Source: Bacteroidia bacterium (lineage in GTDB: Bacteria > Bacteroidota > Bacteroidia > Cytophagales > Cyclobacteriaceae). Taken from it: a stretch of 46,990 nt of DNA. Where the stretch lies: the NCBI GenBank assembly GCA_030425425.1, contig JAUIAO010000049.1, positions 1-46,990 on the forward strand, read 5' to 3'. This document shows positions 1 to 6,536 of the stretch, piece after piece. The notes under the pieces are model-generated. The model saw only the letters and a program-made list of their open reading frames with translations. It made no database searches and was not told where the DNA came from. Made by a program: the position numbers and the translations under genes. Numbering within the stretch: position 1 is the stretch's first letter; every line of letters starts with the position of its first letter.

Positions 1-66
1 TACTACATCAAAGTATTCTAATACTCCTTCTGGTAGAAGTAATTCCCATGCTGATAAATCTCCCAA
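1..66 (-). CDS. Transposase N-terminal fragment (partial, runs off the left edge)
   Basis: A minus-strand frame is open from an in-frame TAA just upstream (positions 85-87) to the window edge and contains LSAWELLLPEGVLEYFDVV. That LPEG-LEYFD pattern is what I recall at the start of two-ORF ISAon1-family transposases. There is no ATG in the frame. The only evident start is TTG at 64-66, so the true start is uncertain. Only about 22 codons are visible and no catalytic residues are included. It may belong to a complete element or to a decayed remnant. Confidence 0.35.
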   Translation of the reverse strand, partial: MGDLSAWELLLPEGVLEYFDVV

Positions 67-249
67 TTCTTTTTGAAATGCAAATTAGACTTTTTGGAGA
101 TACCCCACAGGTTTTCGGATTGATCCCCATTTTTGGGTTAATGTTGTTGATTTGAATGCGACCGGCTAGGTATGGTCGTGGTGCCAGGCTACGCGCCGCG
201 CAACCTTTTTCTTTTTAAGACCTCTACAAAATTTAAACCCGAAAACCCC
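1..249 (-). mobile_element. Probable end of an insertion sequence (ISAon1-like), cut by the window edge
   Basis: Read on the minus strand, the stretch ending at position 1 encodes a peptide containing LLPEGVLEYFDVV, which resembles the N-terminus of Bacteroidota ISAon1-type transposases as I remember them. The putative outer end, read inward from about 249, begins GGGGTTTTCGGGTTTAAA, a plausible IS terminus. It is followed by a GC-rich segment (about 160-205) unlike the flanking AT-rich DNA. A 9-bp inverted repeat (110-118 and 239-247) lies in the same non-coding part. The other end and any target duplication lie outside the window, so the family assignment is tentative. Confidence 0.4.
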
Positions 250-280
250 AAAAGATTTCAATATTCTTAATCAGGTGAAC

Positions 281-1168
281 TTACCTGAGCTTCTTATTAA
301 AAAAATCAATCGTTCTTTTCCAGGCCAGTTTGGCAGCAGCCTCATCATATCTCGGAGTAGTGTCATTATGAAAACCGTGATTGACACCATTGTAAATGAA
401 CGCTTCGTATTCTTTGTCATTTGTCTTCAAAGCCGCCTCATAATTAGGCCATCCAGCATTTACCCGTTTATCTAATTCTGCATAATGTAATAGGAGAGGA
501 GCTTTGATTTTAGCTGTTTCTTCAGCTGATGGTTGAGTTCCATAGAATGGTACAGCAGCTTTTAAATCGGGAATATTTACAGCCATCATATTAGAAATCC
601 ATCCACCAAAGCAAAAACCAACTACACCGACATTTCCATCACAGTTCTCGTGATTTTTCAAATATTCAAAAGCAGCGATAAAATCCTCCAGCATTTCATT
701 TCGATCTCTCTGGCGCTGTAGTGTTCTGCCGTCATCATCATTGCCGGGATAACCTCCCAGTGGGGTGAGTGCATCAGGTGCCAACGAAATGAAATCTGCA
801 AGCGCAGCTCTTCTGCCTACATCTTCAATATGAGGGTTGAGGCCACGATTTTCATGTACGACCACTATGCCAGGCAGTTTTCCAGTAGCATTTTTAGGTC
901 GCGAGAGTAGTCCTTTGATGTCTCCGCCTCCGTTGGGAGCATTGTATGTAACAAAATCACTGACTAATCTGGGGTCATCTTTTTTTACTTGAATTTTCTG
1001 CTGATAATCTGGCATCAGAAAACTCATCAGTGCTGGTAATGTTAAGCCGCCGACTGCATACTTGGACAATCGATCAACAAACTTGCGTCGATCCATGCGA
1101 TTATGTGCATAATCGTCATATAGATCAAATACATCCTGACTGAGGTCTTCTTTTTTGATAGGTTTCAT
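281..1168 (-). CDS. Dienelactone hydrolase family protein, exported (Tat-like leader)
   Basis: An alpha/beta hydrolase of the dienelactone hydrolase family. The nucleophile cysteine sits in GFCFGGW, the acid is probably the Asp in HYAELDKR, the histidine is in [10 protein letters not shown], and the family glutamate is in HENRGLN. I chose ATG at 1168 (MKPIKKEDL) over the start 30 bases upstream because it leaves a normal leader. That leader has DRRKFVDRL followed by a hydrophobic stretch ([16 protein letters not shown]), consistent with Tat export. This leader type is common in Bacteroidota members of the family, which are usually about 290-300 residues. The substrate cannot be inferred; the family hydrolyses cyclic ester lactones and related carboxylic esters. 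The gene stands alone, with about 250 non-coding bases upstream. Confidence 0.88.
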   Translation of the reverse strand: MKPIKKEDLSQDVFDLYDDYAHNRMDRRKFVDRLSKYAVGGLTLPALMSFLMPDYQQKIQVKKDDPRLVSDFVTYNAPNGGGDIKGLLSRPKNATGKLPGIVVVHENRGLNPHIEDVGRRAALADFISLAPDALTPLGGYPGNDDDGRTLQRQRDRNEMLEDFIAAFEYLKNHENCDGNVGVVGFCFGGWISNMMAVNIPDLKAAVPFYGTQPSAEETAKIKAPLLLHYAELDKRVNAGWPNYEAALKTNDKEYEAFIYNGVNHGFHNDTTPRYDEAAAKLAWKRTIDFFNKKLR

Positions 1169-1452
1169 TTGGGTTGATTTAAGATAAATGCAATCCAAAA
1201 GATAATCAATTTGAGGATATCATGCTTTTACATTTGGAAACTAGGAATGAGTATTAACCTAGCGGTAATTAGCCCCGTAAATTCATTGAAAATGCTCAAA
1301 CAATATTTTCCATGCCAATAAATGAAGAAGGGATAGAATTTAAAAATCAAGAGATAATGTGTGAATTATCGGGGTAAAACCATACTTAAGTTGGCTTTAT
1401 GCCACTGGTTATTGGCAGGTTTAGTCTATGGGTTCTCCCGATCAAAGTCAAC

Positions 1453-1899
1453 CTAGTTGATATTGTTCATTTCCATATGATACAGGTCAAAGCCTTCAGC
1501 CCAAAAGTCAGGTTCTGTTTTGATAAGCTTGAATCCAAGTTTTTCATAAAATTGATAAGCAAGCTGTGATGTTCTGACTTCAATTGTTTTGATTTCGGGA
1601 TTCTTTTTGATGAGCTCAATTCTGAATTCCGTTAGATCTTTACCTATTCCCTGTCCTTTAAAATCCGGATGGATAAAATCCCATGACAATCGGGCGGTAT
1701 TTATTTTAGGGAAGTAATTGATCCCACCTGCACCAATGATTCGCTCTTTGTCTTCCACCAGGAAAAAATCTTCTAGTTGCTGAATCAGGTAATTCTCAAA
1801 GTCGGCTACCTCAGATGCTGCGAAAAACTCCGGAATATTCATTTCCAACAGTTTGATAACCGTTGGTTTATCATCATTTACGTATCCTCTGATTTTCAT
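1453..1899 (-). CDS. GNAT family N-acetyltransferase
   Basis: A 148-residue single-domain GNAT acyltransferase. The acetyl-CoA pyrophosphate-binding motif A is visible as PDFKGQGIGKDL (the Q/R-x-x-G-x-G pattern), and the C-terminal motif B region reads YQFYEKLGFKLIKTEPDFWAE, with the typical Y-x-K-L-G-F. Such proteins transfer an acetyl group from acetyl-CoA to an amine. The substrate cannot be predicted from sequence, and both small molecules and protein N-termini are possible. It is monocistronic, with the nearest genes more than 250 bases away on both sides. Confidence 0.85.
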   Translation of the reverse strand: MKIRGYVNDDKPTVIKLLEMNIPEFFAASEVADFENYLIQQLEDFFLVEDKERIIGAGGINYFPKINTARLSWDFIHPDFKGQGIGKDLTEFRIELIKKNPEIKTIEVRTSQLAYQFYEKLGFKLIKTEPDFWAEGFDLYHMEMNNIN

Positions 1900-2209
1900 A
1901 AAATGGAGACAGGCTTAAACAAGAAGTTAAATTAACAAGGTTTTTATAAGTCATCGGAATGCTCGCACTTAATTAATTTGAAAAATGAGTTTTTGATATG
2001 TTAATGTCGAGTTTTTGAAGAAAAGTATGCTTCAATTCCCATTCTTGGCCGGGGGTTACAAAGGTTTTTCGGGATATTTGATTTGTTCCGTTCGAGGGAT
2101 GCAAAACCTAGTTTTATATGAGATGGTCCGTTTTGGGTTGAATATGTTTCTGGTTCGAATATTTTATCCAGATCTGAAAATAGGAGAGTTGTTTTCTGAA
2201 GGTTTCTTT
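1900..2209. other. Non-coding stretch of about 310 bases
   Basis: Between the acetyltransferase start and the lipoprotein stop I see AT-rich DNA with no credible gene. A plus-strand open frame beginning at TTG 2015 (83 codons) has a composition unlike its neighbours and runs antisense into the lipoprotein gene, so I do not call it. No RNA-gene fold or strong hairpin is evident. Confidence 0.5.
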
Positions 2210-2692
2210 TTAGTCAATCACCGTAAATCCAAATGTGAATGTATGAAATCTAAATACCCCTTTTAAATCCTTTGTAATTAAAATGATTTCTGGTTGATAT
2301 TCAAACTCACCAGTTAACTGAGGGCGAAATGCGATATACATTGTGTCATTTTTTACAATGAATCCTTTTTTGCAATTAGGGACGTGATGGTTGGTCGTAT
2401 CGATTAATGATGTTTCGGAAACCTGACAATCAAATACCCCTTCGACCAATTTAAAATTTGAATTATCTGATGCAATTCGAAAAATAGCTTCTTCTTTCAC
2501 TTTAATTGTGTCTGGACCTAGTACGATGAAATTGATTGGTTCAATTTTTTCACCATAAATATCTCTGCCATTCACATTAAGTATTTGCATTCCATTATGA
2601 TATTCCACAATTGACGCTGATTTCTTACAGCCAGATAAAGTGAAAATAATTGTTAGAAAAATGAGAGAAGGTATTTTTATAGAAAATGGCAT
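2210..2692 (-). CDS. Small lipoprotein of unknown function
   Basis: I prefer ATG at 2692 (MPFSIKIPS) to the one at 2719 because it starts directly with a lipoprotein signal: a basic-polar N-terminus, hydrophobic LIFLTIIFTL, then lipobox LSGC. The mature protein (about 135 residues) is rich in beta-forming residues and has two further cysteines (FDCQVSE and VPNCKKG), which could form a disulfide. No family is recognised. It probably sits on the periplasmic side of the inner or outer membrane. It lies about 50 bases downstream of, and on the same strand as, the DUF2007/RDD pair, so it may be the last gene of that transcript. Confidence 0.65.
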   Translation of the reverse strand: MPFSIKIPSLIFLTIIFTLSGCKKSASIVEYHNGMQILNVNGRDIYGEKIEPINFIVLGPDTIKVKEEAIFRIASDNSNFKLVEGVFDCQVSETSLIDTTNHHVPNCKKGFIVKNDTMYIAFRPQLTGEFEYQPEIILITKDLKGVFRFHTFTFGFTVID

Positions 2693-2742
2693 TGTTTCCA
2701 GTGCTATAGTTTTTATCAAAATATTAATGTTTTTAGATACAC

Positions 2743-2973
2743 CTACCCTTCATTCAAAAACCCCTCAATCAATTCTTTCGCTTTTTCCTCATCTTCAATT
2801 AGCACTTCTACAGACACAGGATTTTCTCCTCCGTATGACACCAGCCAGGGAGCTATAGATCCCATCATTTTGTTTCGGAGCATACAGGAGATGCCGTTTT
2901 CTTCCAGCATCTGTTTGATCATTTCGGCTTGTATGGGATTGCCTCTATAGACTTTTGTGAGATCTGATTTCAT
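2743..2973 (-). CDS. DUF2007-family small protein (putative signal-transducing)
   Basis: A 76-residue protein matching the DUF2007 pattern: the N-terminal TKVYRGNPIQAEMIKQMLEE (access to a neighbouring chain element, then a helix), a central beta region, and the C-terminal VEVLIEDEEKAKELIEGFL. The family folds like a small ferredoxin/ACT-type domain and is often fused to or next to membrane proteins. Its biochemical role is not established. Its ATG overlaps the stop of the upstream RDD gene as ATGA (2970-2973), so the two are translationally coupled. Confidence 0.82.
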   Translation of the reverse strand: MKSDLTKVYRGNPIQAEMIKQMLEENGISCMLRNKMMGSIAPWLVSYGGENPVSVEVLIEDEEKAKELIEGFLNEG

Positions 2974-3374
2974 GATTTTAGGTCAATTACTTTAGTGTCT
3001 GATAATGAGTCATGCCAGCCAATGGGGCGTTTTTTGAAAAAGGAAATCCATTCTAGGATAAAGAACCTTAAAAATGTTCGAATAATAATATTCATTAGGT
3101 TAATCTTTTTCCCAGAACGACTGATCATTTTGGTTCTAGTTATCATTTTACCAATCGTCTTACCGAGGAAATACTCCATTGAAATATAGAATAGTAAGAA
3201 GAATAAGTAAAAAGAAAGGTTAAAGCTGATGCCACTGTCTAATTGAGTAATGGGCTTTGGAAATACAAAATGCTTTATGAGGTATGCAATCACAATTATT
3301 ATTAAAGAATCAAATACAAAATTGATCAGTCGTTTAAGACTAGATGCTGGTTTTGTGTTGTAATAGTTAGCCAT
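2970..3374 (-). CDS. RDD family membrane protein
   Basis: A 134-residue integral membrane protein with an RDD-domain layout. The first helix FVFDSLIIIVIAYLIKHF carries the conserved Arg/Asp region (KRLINFVFDS). The second helix (FNLSFYLFFLLFYISMEYF) leads into GKTIGKMITRTKMIS, the family's signature loop, and a third hydrophobic segment (TFLRFFILEWISFF) follows. Some RDD proteins have been linked to ion or proton transport, but many have no known role. It overlaps the end of hipT by 8 bases and is coupled to DUF2007 downstream. It therefore reads as part of the hip operon's distal section, although this may be chance linkage. Confidence 0.82.
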   Translation of the reverse strand: MANYYNTKPASSLKRLINFVFDSLIIIVIAYLIKHFVFPKPITQLDSGISFNLSFYLFFLLFYISMEYFLGKTIGKMITRTKMISRSGKKINLMNIIIRTFLRFFILEWISFFKKRPIGWHDSLSDTKVIDLKS

Positions 3375-4293
3375 ACACCTGCTTGTGTTTTTGAGTGAGT
3401 AATGTTTTGTACTCTTCTTTCATTTCTTCGGATAGAAATGATTGATCTACAAAACCCATCCACGGTTCTAGAAATTTGGAGAACTTGGTTAGCATGTTAT
3501 TGATGGTTTTTTCAGGGATTCCTGAAGTTTTCATTGCAAGCTCAAAATCTGATCTTCTCAGGCTTTTTCTTTTTCCTGCCAGTGTCAATGCCAATTCCTC
3601 ATCATCTCCTTCCACTACTAAGGCAGAAGCTACCAGATCATATGCTGGAGCTAGTTCGTGGAAACCTTTGGCGTTCATGATCAGGGAAAAATTCTTCAGA
3701 TGCATGTCGGCATTTCCTGTAAGAAAACTGAACAACACCAATTCATAATACCGTACCAGATCCAGTCCGGGAATGGCACTTTTCAGTTTGATTTCCTTTG
3801 CTATTCGCTCATGTGAAGATTTGTATTTGTCTTCGGTGAGTCGGCCGGTGAGTTGACACATGTCCTCCATGTGGATTTTTTTGCCGTTTTTGCGATCCAT
3901 TCGTCTGGTCACATAAGACAGTTCTCCCGAACCCAATCGAACCAATGAATGATCTGCAGTTTTTATTTTGGCCCTTTTGGCCAGGTGCATGGTCAGGTCT
4001 TCTATTTGTGGAAGTTCAGGCCAAACGGGAGATTGAGGTTTCAGGATATATTGCCCCCAAAGCCCTACAATAGTAAGTTTAGCGGTTTGATTATCAGGTT
4101 TTTGAATATGCAGTGAAAGCTTTGGCTGTACGCCAGTAACTGTTGCACGTCCTTTGATCATTTGCTCAGCGAGTTTGAGCAAGTCCTCTTCTGAATACGG
4201 AATTTCCGGAGGCACAGCCGAACCAAAGAATTTCTGACTACACTTGGCGTGAAATTCCTGATCTGATTCCTGATAGCAATAGAGGCATTTCAT
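3367..4293 (-). CDS. hipT: HipT-like serine/threonine kinase toxin (HipA C-terminal domain)
   Basis: A 308-residue HipA-family kinase lacking the N-subdomain 1 of classical HipA (about 440 residues). That missing part is encoded separately upstream as hipS. Kinase elements are visible: a Gly-rich loop region ATVTGVQPKLSL (about 50-61), ATP-lysine in YILKPQ (K85), catalytic loop TGNADMHLKNFSL (D196, N201), and metal-binding Asp in APAYDLVAS (D219). The protein starts with C3-x-x-C6 and H15-x-x-C18, a possible zinc knuckle. Known HipT kinases inactivate a tRNA synthetase by phosphorylation; the target here is not shown. At the place of the autophosphorylated SxS motif of E. coli HipT this protein has Thr51-Val-Thr53. 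The start is ATG at 4293. RDD overlaps its end. Confidence 0.88.
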   Translation of the reverse strand: MKCLYCYQESDQEFHAKCSQKFFGSAVPPEIPYSEEDLLKLAEQMIKGRATVTGVQPKLSLHIQKPDNQTAKLTIVGLWGQYILKPQSPVWPELPQIEDLTMHLAKRAKIKTADHSLVRLGSGELSYVTRRMDRKNGKKIHMEDMCQLTGRLTEDKYKSSHERIAKEIKLKSAIPGLDLVRYYELVLFSFLTGNADMHLKNFSLIMNAKGFHELAPAYDLVASALVVEGDDEELALTLAGKRKSLRRSDFELAMKTSGIPEKTINNMLTKFSKFLEPWMGFVDQSFLSEEMKEEYKTLLTQKHKQVYG

Positions 4294-4376
4294 TTTTGTT
4301 GGTTTATTGGTTGCTTGTTGTTAGTTGCTTGATGTAAGTTTTTTCACAATAACCAGAATTTATGATATTTCCATTT

Positions 4377-4613
4377 TCAAAAAGGCAGATCGGAATAATC
4401 GGTATCTGATTCTTCTTTTTTTACCTCTACAGGTTTTTCTTTTTCCACTTCCGAGTTTAATTCATCCCATTCCTCATGGGTCAATCCGTAAGCAAAGCCA
4501 TTTGAAGTATAGCCAGCAATAAATGCAAAATGCTCATCACTTTCAATTAGTGGTTCTATTTCTTGATTTCGCTTTTTATGGTTCTTTCTATTTGTGTTTC
4601 GTCTCTTTTTCAT
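4377..4613 (-). CDS. Small protein of unknown function between hipS and hipT
   Basis: A 78-residue hydrophilic protein. The N-terminus is strongly basic (MKKRRNTNRKNHKKRNQE), the middle reads FAFIAGYTSNGFAYGLTHEEW, and the tail is acidic (EVEKEKPVEVKKEESDTDY). The FIAGYT-G-YG-T-EE pattern occurs in other small bacterial proteins of unknown function that I recall, which argues that this is a real gene. It is on the hip strand, 72 bases after hipS and 83 bases before hipT. Inference only: the basic head could bind nucleic acid or HipT, making it a fourth component. It may also be an unrelated insertion. Confidence 0.6.
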   Translation of the reverse strand: MKKRRNTNRKNHKKRNQEIEPLIESDEHFAFIAGYTSNGFAYGLTHEEWDELNSEVEKEKPVEVKKEESDTDYSDLPF

Positions 4614-4685
4614 CGGGTTATTTTGCTTATTGCTAATTGTCTACTGTCTATTATTTCTTGGGTCTTAAGTCTAACATCTCAAATC

Positions 4686-4997
4686 TCACATTGGTGTGAT
4701 AGAAACCGCTCCGATACAGTCCTGACAGGCTACAAGCAATATTCCCATGCGGTCTTTTTCGTTGACCTTCCAGTTTTTTTCTACGATATCTAAAATCCAA
4801 CCTTCAGGTATTAACCCATCGAAGAATGGAAACAATGTAGCGGAATGATATGGGGCTTCCTGCAGGGGTAGGGTCAGGCTCACAGCATTTCCTTTTCGAG
4901 CCAAATAGTCCTTTTCATATTGAAAATGGTAGCCTTGCTCATCCTCCTGAAGCGTTCCCGCCCAGTGATTATCATATTTAACCTTCGCTTTCCTCAT
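4686..4997 (-). CDS. hipS: HipS-like antitoxin (stand-alone HipA N-subdomain 1)
   Basis: A 103-residue protein equal to the first N-terminal subdomain of HipA. Conserved pieces are visible: AGTLQEDEQGYHFQYEKDYLA, the hydrophobic LTLPLQ, FFDGLIPEGWILD (the pFFdgLLPEG signature), and the terminal GILLVACQDCIGAVSITP. In E. coli O127 HipBST, HipS is the component that neutralises the HipT kinase, a role that HipB performs in two-gene hipBA systems. The gene overlaps hipB by 20 bases (4978-4997), which implies coupled translation. It ends where the HipA domain would continue, and the kinase resumes in hipT after an inserted small gene. Confidence 0.87.
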   Translation of the reverse strand: MRKAKVKYDNHWAGTLQEDEQGYHFQYEKDYLARKGNAVSLTLPLQEAPYHSATLFPFFDGLIPEGWILDIVEKNWKVNEKDRMGILLVACQDCIGAVSITPM

Positions 4998-5199
4998 CTC
5001 TTGGTTTCATGATTGGCCCCATTTCATATCCAAATAAGCTCAATACCTGATTGACTTTGTCCATGCGTAGTGTCGCTTTTCCCTGCTCCAGATCGCGGAC
5101 AAAACGCAATCCCACTCCTGCAGCATATGACAGCTCTTCTTGTGTGATTCCAGCTTCCTTGCGCTTTTCTTTGACGAATTGTGATAATGTGTCTCTCAA
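4978..5199 (-). CDS. hipB: HipB-like transcriptional repressor (XRE family helix-turn-helix)
   Basis: A 73-residue DNA-binding protein with a Cro/C1-type HTH: FVKEKRKEAGITQEELSYAA then GVGLRFVRDLEQGKATLRMDKVNQVLSLFGYEMGP, the usual HipB pattern. The only in-frame start after the upstream stop is TTG at 5197-5199; there is no ATG before the HTH. The ORF is followed by hipS with a 20-base overlap. Three palindromic operators lie directly upstream, the nearest only 3 bases from the start codon, so autorepression that also covers the ribosome landing area is likely. In HipBST systems HipB mainly gives DNA binding and augments HipS. Confidence 0.87.
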   Translation of the reverse strand: MRDTLSQFVKEKRKEAGITQEELSYAAGVGLRFVRDLEQGKATLRMDKVNQVLSLFGYEMGPIMKPRDEESEG

Positions 5200-5202
5200 T
5201 AT

Positions 5203-5220
5203 TATACCTTTTCGGGTGTA
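5203..5220. promoter_or_regulatory. Hip operator 1 (proximal)
   Basis: The 18-bp imperfect palindrome TATACCTTTTCGGGTGTA has half-sites TAyACC(C) and GGGTGTA around a 4-bp centre. It ends 3 bases from the hipB start codon. Its left half read on the minus strand contains TATAAT. This is the expected place for a HipB autoregulatory site. Confidence 0.7.
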
Positions 5221-5243
5221 AAATTAATGCAAAAACACTTAAT

Positions 5244-5261
5244 TATACCCTTTCGGGTGTA
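5244..5261. promoter_or_regulatory. Hip operator 2 (central)
   Basis: TATACCCTTTCGGGTGTA is the best-matched copy, differing from operator 1 at one base. It starts exactly 41 bp from operator 1. A minus-strand TGTTTTTGC (5229-5237), close to the Bacteroidota -7 box TAnnTTTG, lies between the two sites, so bound repressor would cover a promoter placed there. Confidence 0.7.
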
Positions 5262-5284
5262 TTTTGATATGTTTTGTGTGTTAT

Positions 5285-5302
5285 TATATCATATCGGGTA
5301 TA
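5285..5302. promoter_or_regulatory. Hip operator 3 (distal, degenerate)
   Basis: TATATCATATCGGGTATA keeps the right half-site GGGTATA well and the left one weakly. It again begins exactly 41 bp after operator 2. The shared phase supports it as a genuine third site rather than chance. Confidence 0.55.
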
Positions 5303-5320
5303 ATTCCATTTTTTATTTTA

Positions 5321-5346
5321 ATTAACCAATTAACCAATTAACCAAT
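5321..5346. repeat. Short tandem repeat, ATTAACCA x3
   Basis: Three perfect copies of the 8-bp unit ATTAACCA followed by a partial unit sit between the hip operators and the end of the phosphofructokinase gene. No function is apparent. Such arrays can change copy number by slippage. Confidence 0.8.
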
Positions 5347-5347
5347 T

Positions 5348-6445
5348 TTAGTCACCGAAGCTAATTCCCACACCTCTGGCGGCCTGTACCAGATAAGTGT
5401 TATTCACATCTACATAATTGTACTCGCCAGTCGCTTCGATCAGTGGCACTTCCAGATAATCATTGTTTTTGTAAACCACCATCTGACCAAACTTGCCAGC
5501 GAGCGCCATTTCGAAGGCTTTCACTCCGAAAGCTGTCGATAAAATCCTATCAAAGGCCACTGGCGTGCCACCACGCTGCAAATGACCGAGTACCATTTCC
5601 CGGATATCTGCTTCGCATCCTGCTTGCTTCATCTGATGGCTGAGCTGATAAGCCACTCCTCCAAGGCGCTTCATTTGATAGCCGATTTCATCACTTTCAC
5701 GCTCCAGTGCCTCACCATCTATCGGTTTTGCACCTTCGGCAATCACGATATTGGCAAACCCTTTTCCTCTGTGATATCTTTCATTGATACGCTCCACCAC
5801 TTTGTTGATATCATAAGGAATCTCAGGGATCAGACAAACCTCTACACCTCCGGCAATGGAAGCATGAAGGGCAATCCATCCAGCATCACGACCCATCACC
5901 TCCATAATCAATACCCGGTGATGACTCTCTGCGGTGGTAACTAATTTATCAACGGCATCTGAAGCCACTTCCACAGCAGTTTGGAATCCAAAGGTGAAGT
6001 CAGTGGCTGATAAGTCATTGTCTATCGTTTTTGGTACTCCAATTACAGGAAGCCCTTTTTCATACAACTTCTGAGAGATGCGCTGGCTACCATCTCCACC
6101 GATACTGATCACTGCATCAATACCCAAATCTTTGATTCTGGCAATCAAATCATCAGAACGATCCTCATTCTTATAGGTGCCATCTGCTTGCTTTACAGGA
6201 TAGTTGAAAGGATCTCCTTTAGTTGTTGTTTTGATGATGGTACCGCCTTTCACGTGGATACCGGCGATGCGATTATTGTCCAGTTCCACGATTTCCTGGG
6301 GATCTCGCATTACTCCATGATAAGCCTCTATGCTTCCATAAACTTTCCAATCTTTTTCCTGCATGGATCGCTTCACGATTCCACGTATTACAGCGTTTAG
6401 TCCCGGGCAGTCTCCACCTCCTGTGAGAACAAGTAACTTTTTCAT
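5348..6445 (-). CDS. pfkA: 6-phosphofructokinase, predicted ATP-dependent (group III type)
   Basis: It phosphorylates fructose 6-phosphate to the 1,6-bisphosphate in glycolysis. The 365-residue protein has LTGGGDCPGLNAVI at its start, GGDGS at 116-120 and PKTIDND at 138-144 with the catalytic Asp142; MEVMGRDAGW follows. By known family rules, Gly in GGDG favours ATP as donor, whereas pyrophosphate enzymes have Asp there. The Lys in PKTIDND is shared with PPi enzymes and with the ATP-using group III/clade X enzymes, so this is a mixed signature. It is 45 residues longer than E. coli PfkA. It follows the glycogen phosphorylase gene on the same strand after 91 bases, so co-transcription is plausible. 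Confidence 0.92.
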   Translation of the reverse strand: MKKLLVLTGGGDCPGLNAVIRGIVKRSMQEKDWKVYGSIEAYHGVMRDPQEIVELDNNRIAGIHVKGGTIIKTTTKGDPFNYPVKQADGTYKNEDRSDDLIARIKDLGIDAVISIGGDGSQRISQKLYEKGLPVIGVPKTIDNDLSATDFTFGFQTAVEVASDAVDKLVTTAESHHRVLIMEVMGRDAGWIALHASIAGGVEVCLIPEIPYDINKVVERINERYHRGKGFANIVIAEGAKPIDGEALERESDEIGYQMKRLGGVAYQLSHQMKQAGCEADIREMVLGHLQRGGTPVAFDRILSTAFGVKAFEMALAGKFGQMVVYKNNDYLEVPLIEATGEYNYVDVNNTYLVQAARGVGISFGD

Positions 6446-6536
6446 ATTTCAATTCTTGAGTTCGATGTAAAACAGAAGGATGATCGGTGGACCATCCTTC
6501 AATTATTCAATCTAAGTTAACGCTAAATCATGTAAC

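Noticed and set aside
110-247. 9-bp inverted repeat GGTTTTCGG/CCGAAAACC as the two ends of a tiny mobile element
   Set aside because: The enclosed 120 bases hold no gene and the transposase-like peptide lies outside; it is more likely internal to one end of a larger element.
1199-1452. Possible small RNA or tRNA in the intergenic region upstream of the hydrolase
   Set aside because: No cloverleaf, conserved T-arm or strong hairpin with T-tract could be found by eye.
2015-2266. Plus-strand 83-codon open frame starting at TTG
   Set aside because: It overlaps the 3' part of the lipoprotein gene in antisense, has no recognisable domain and a composition unlike neighbouring genes.
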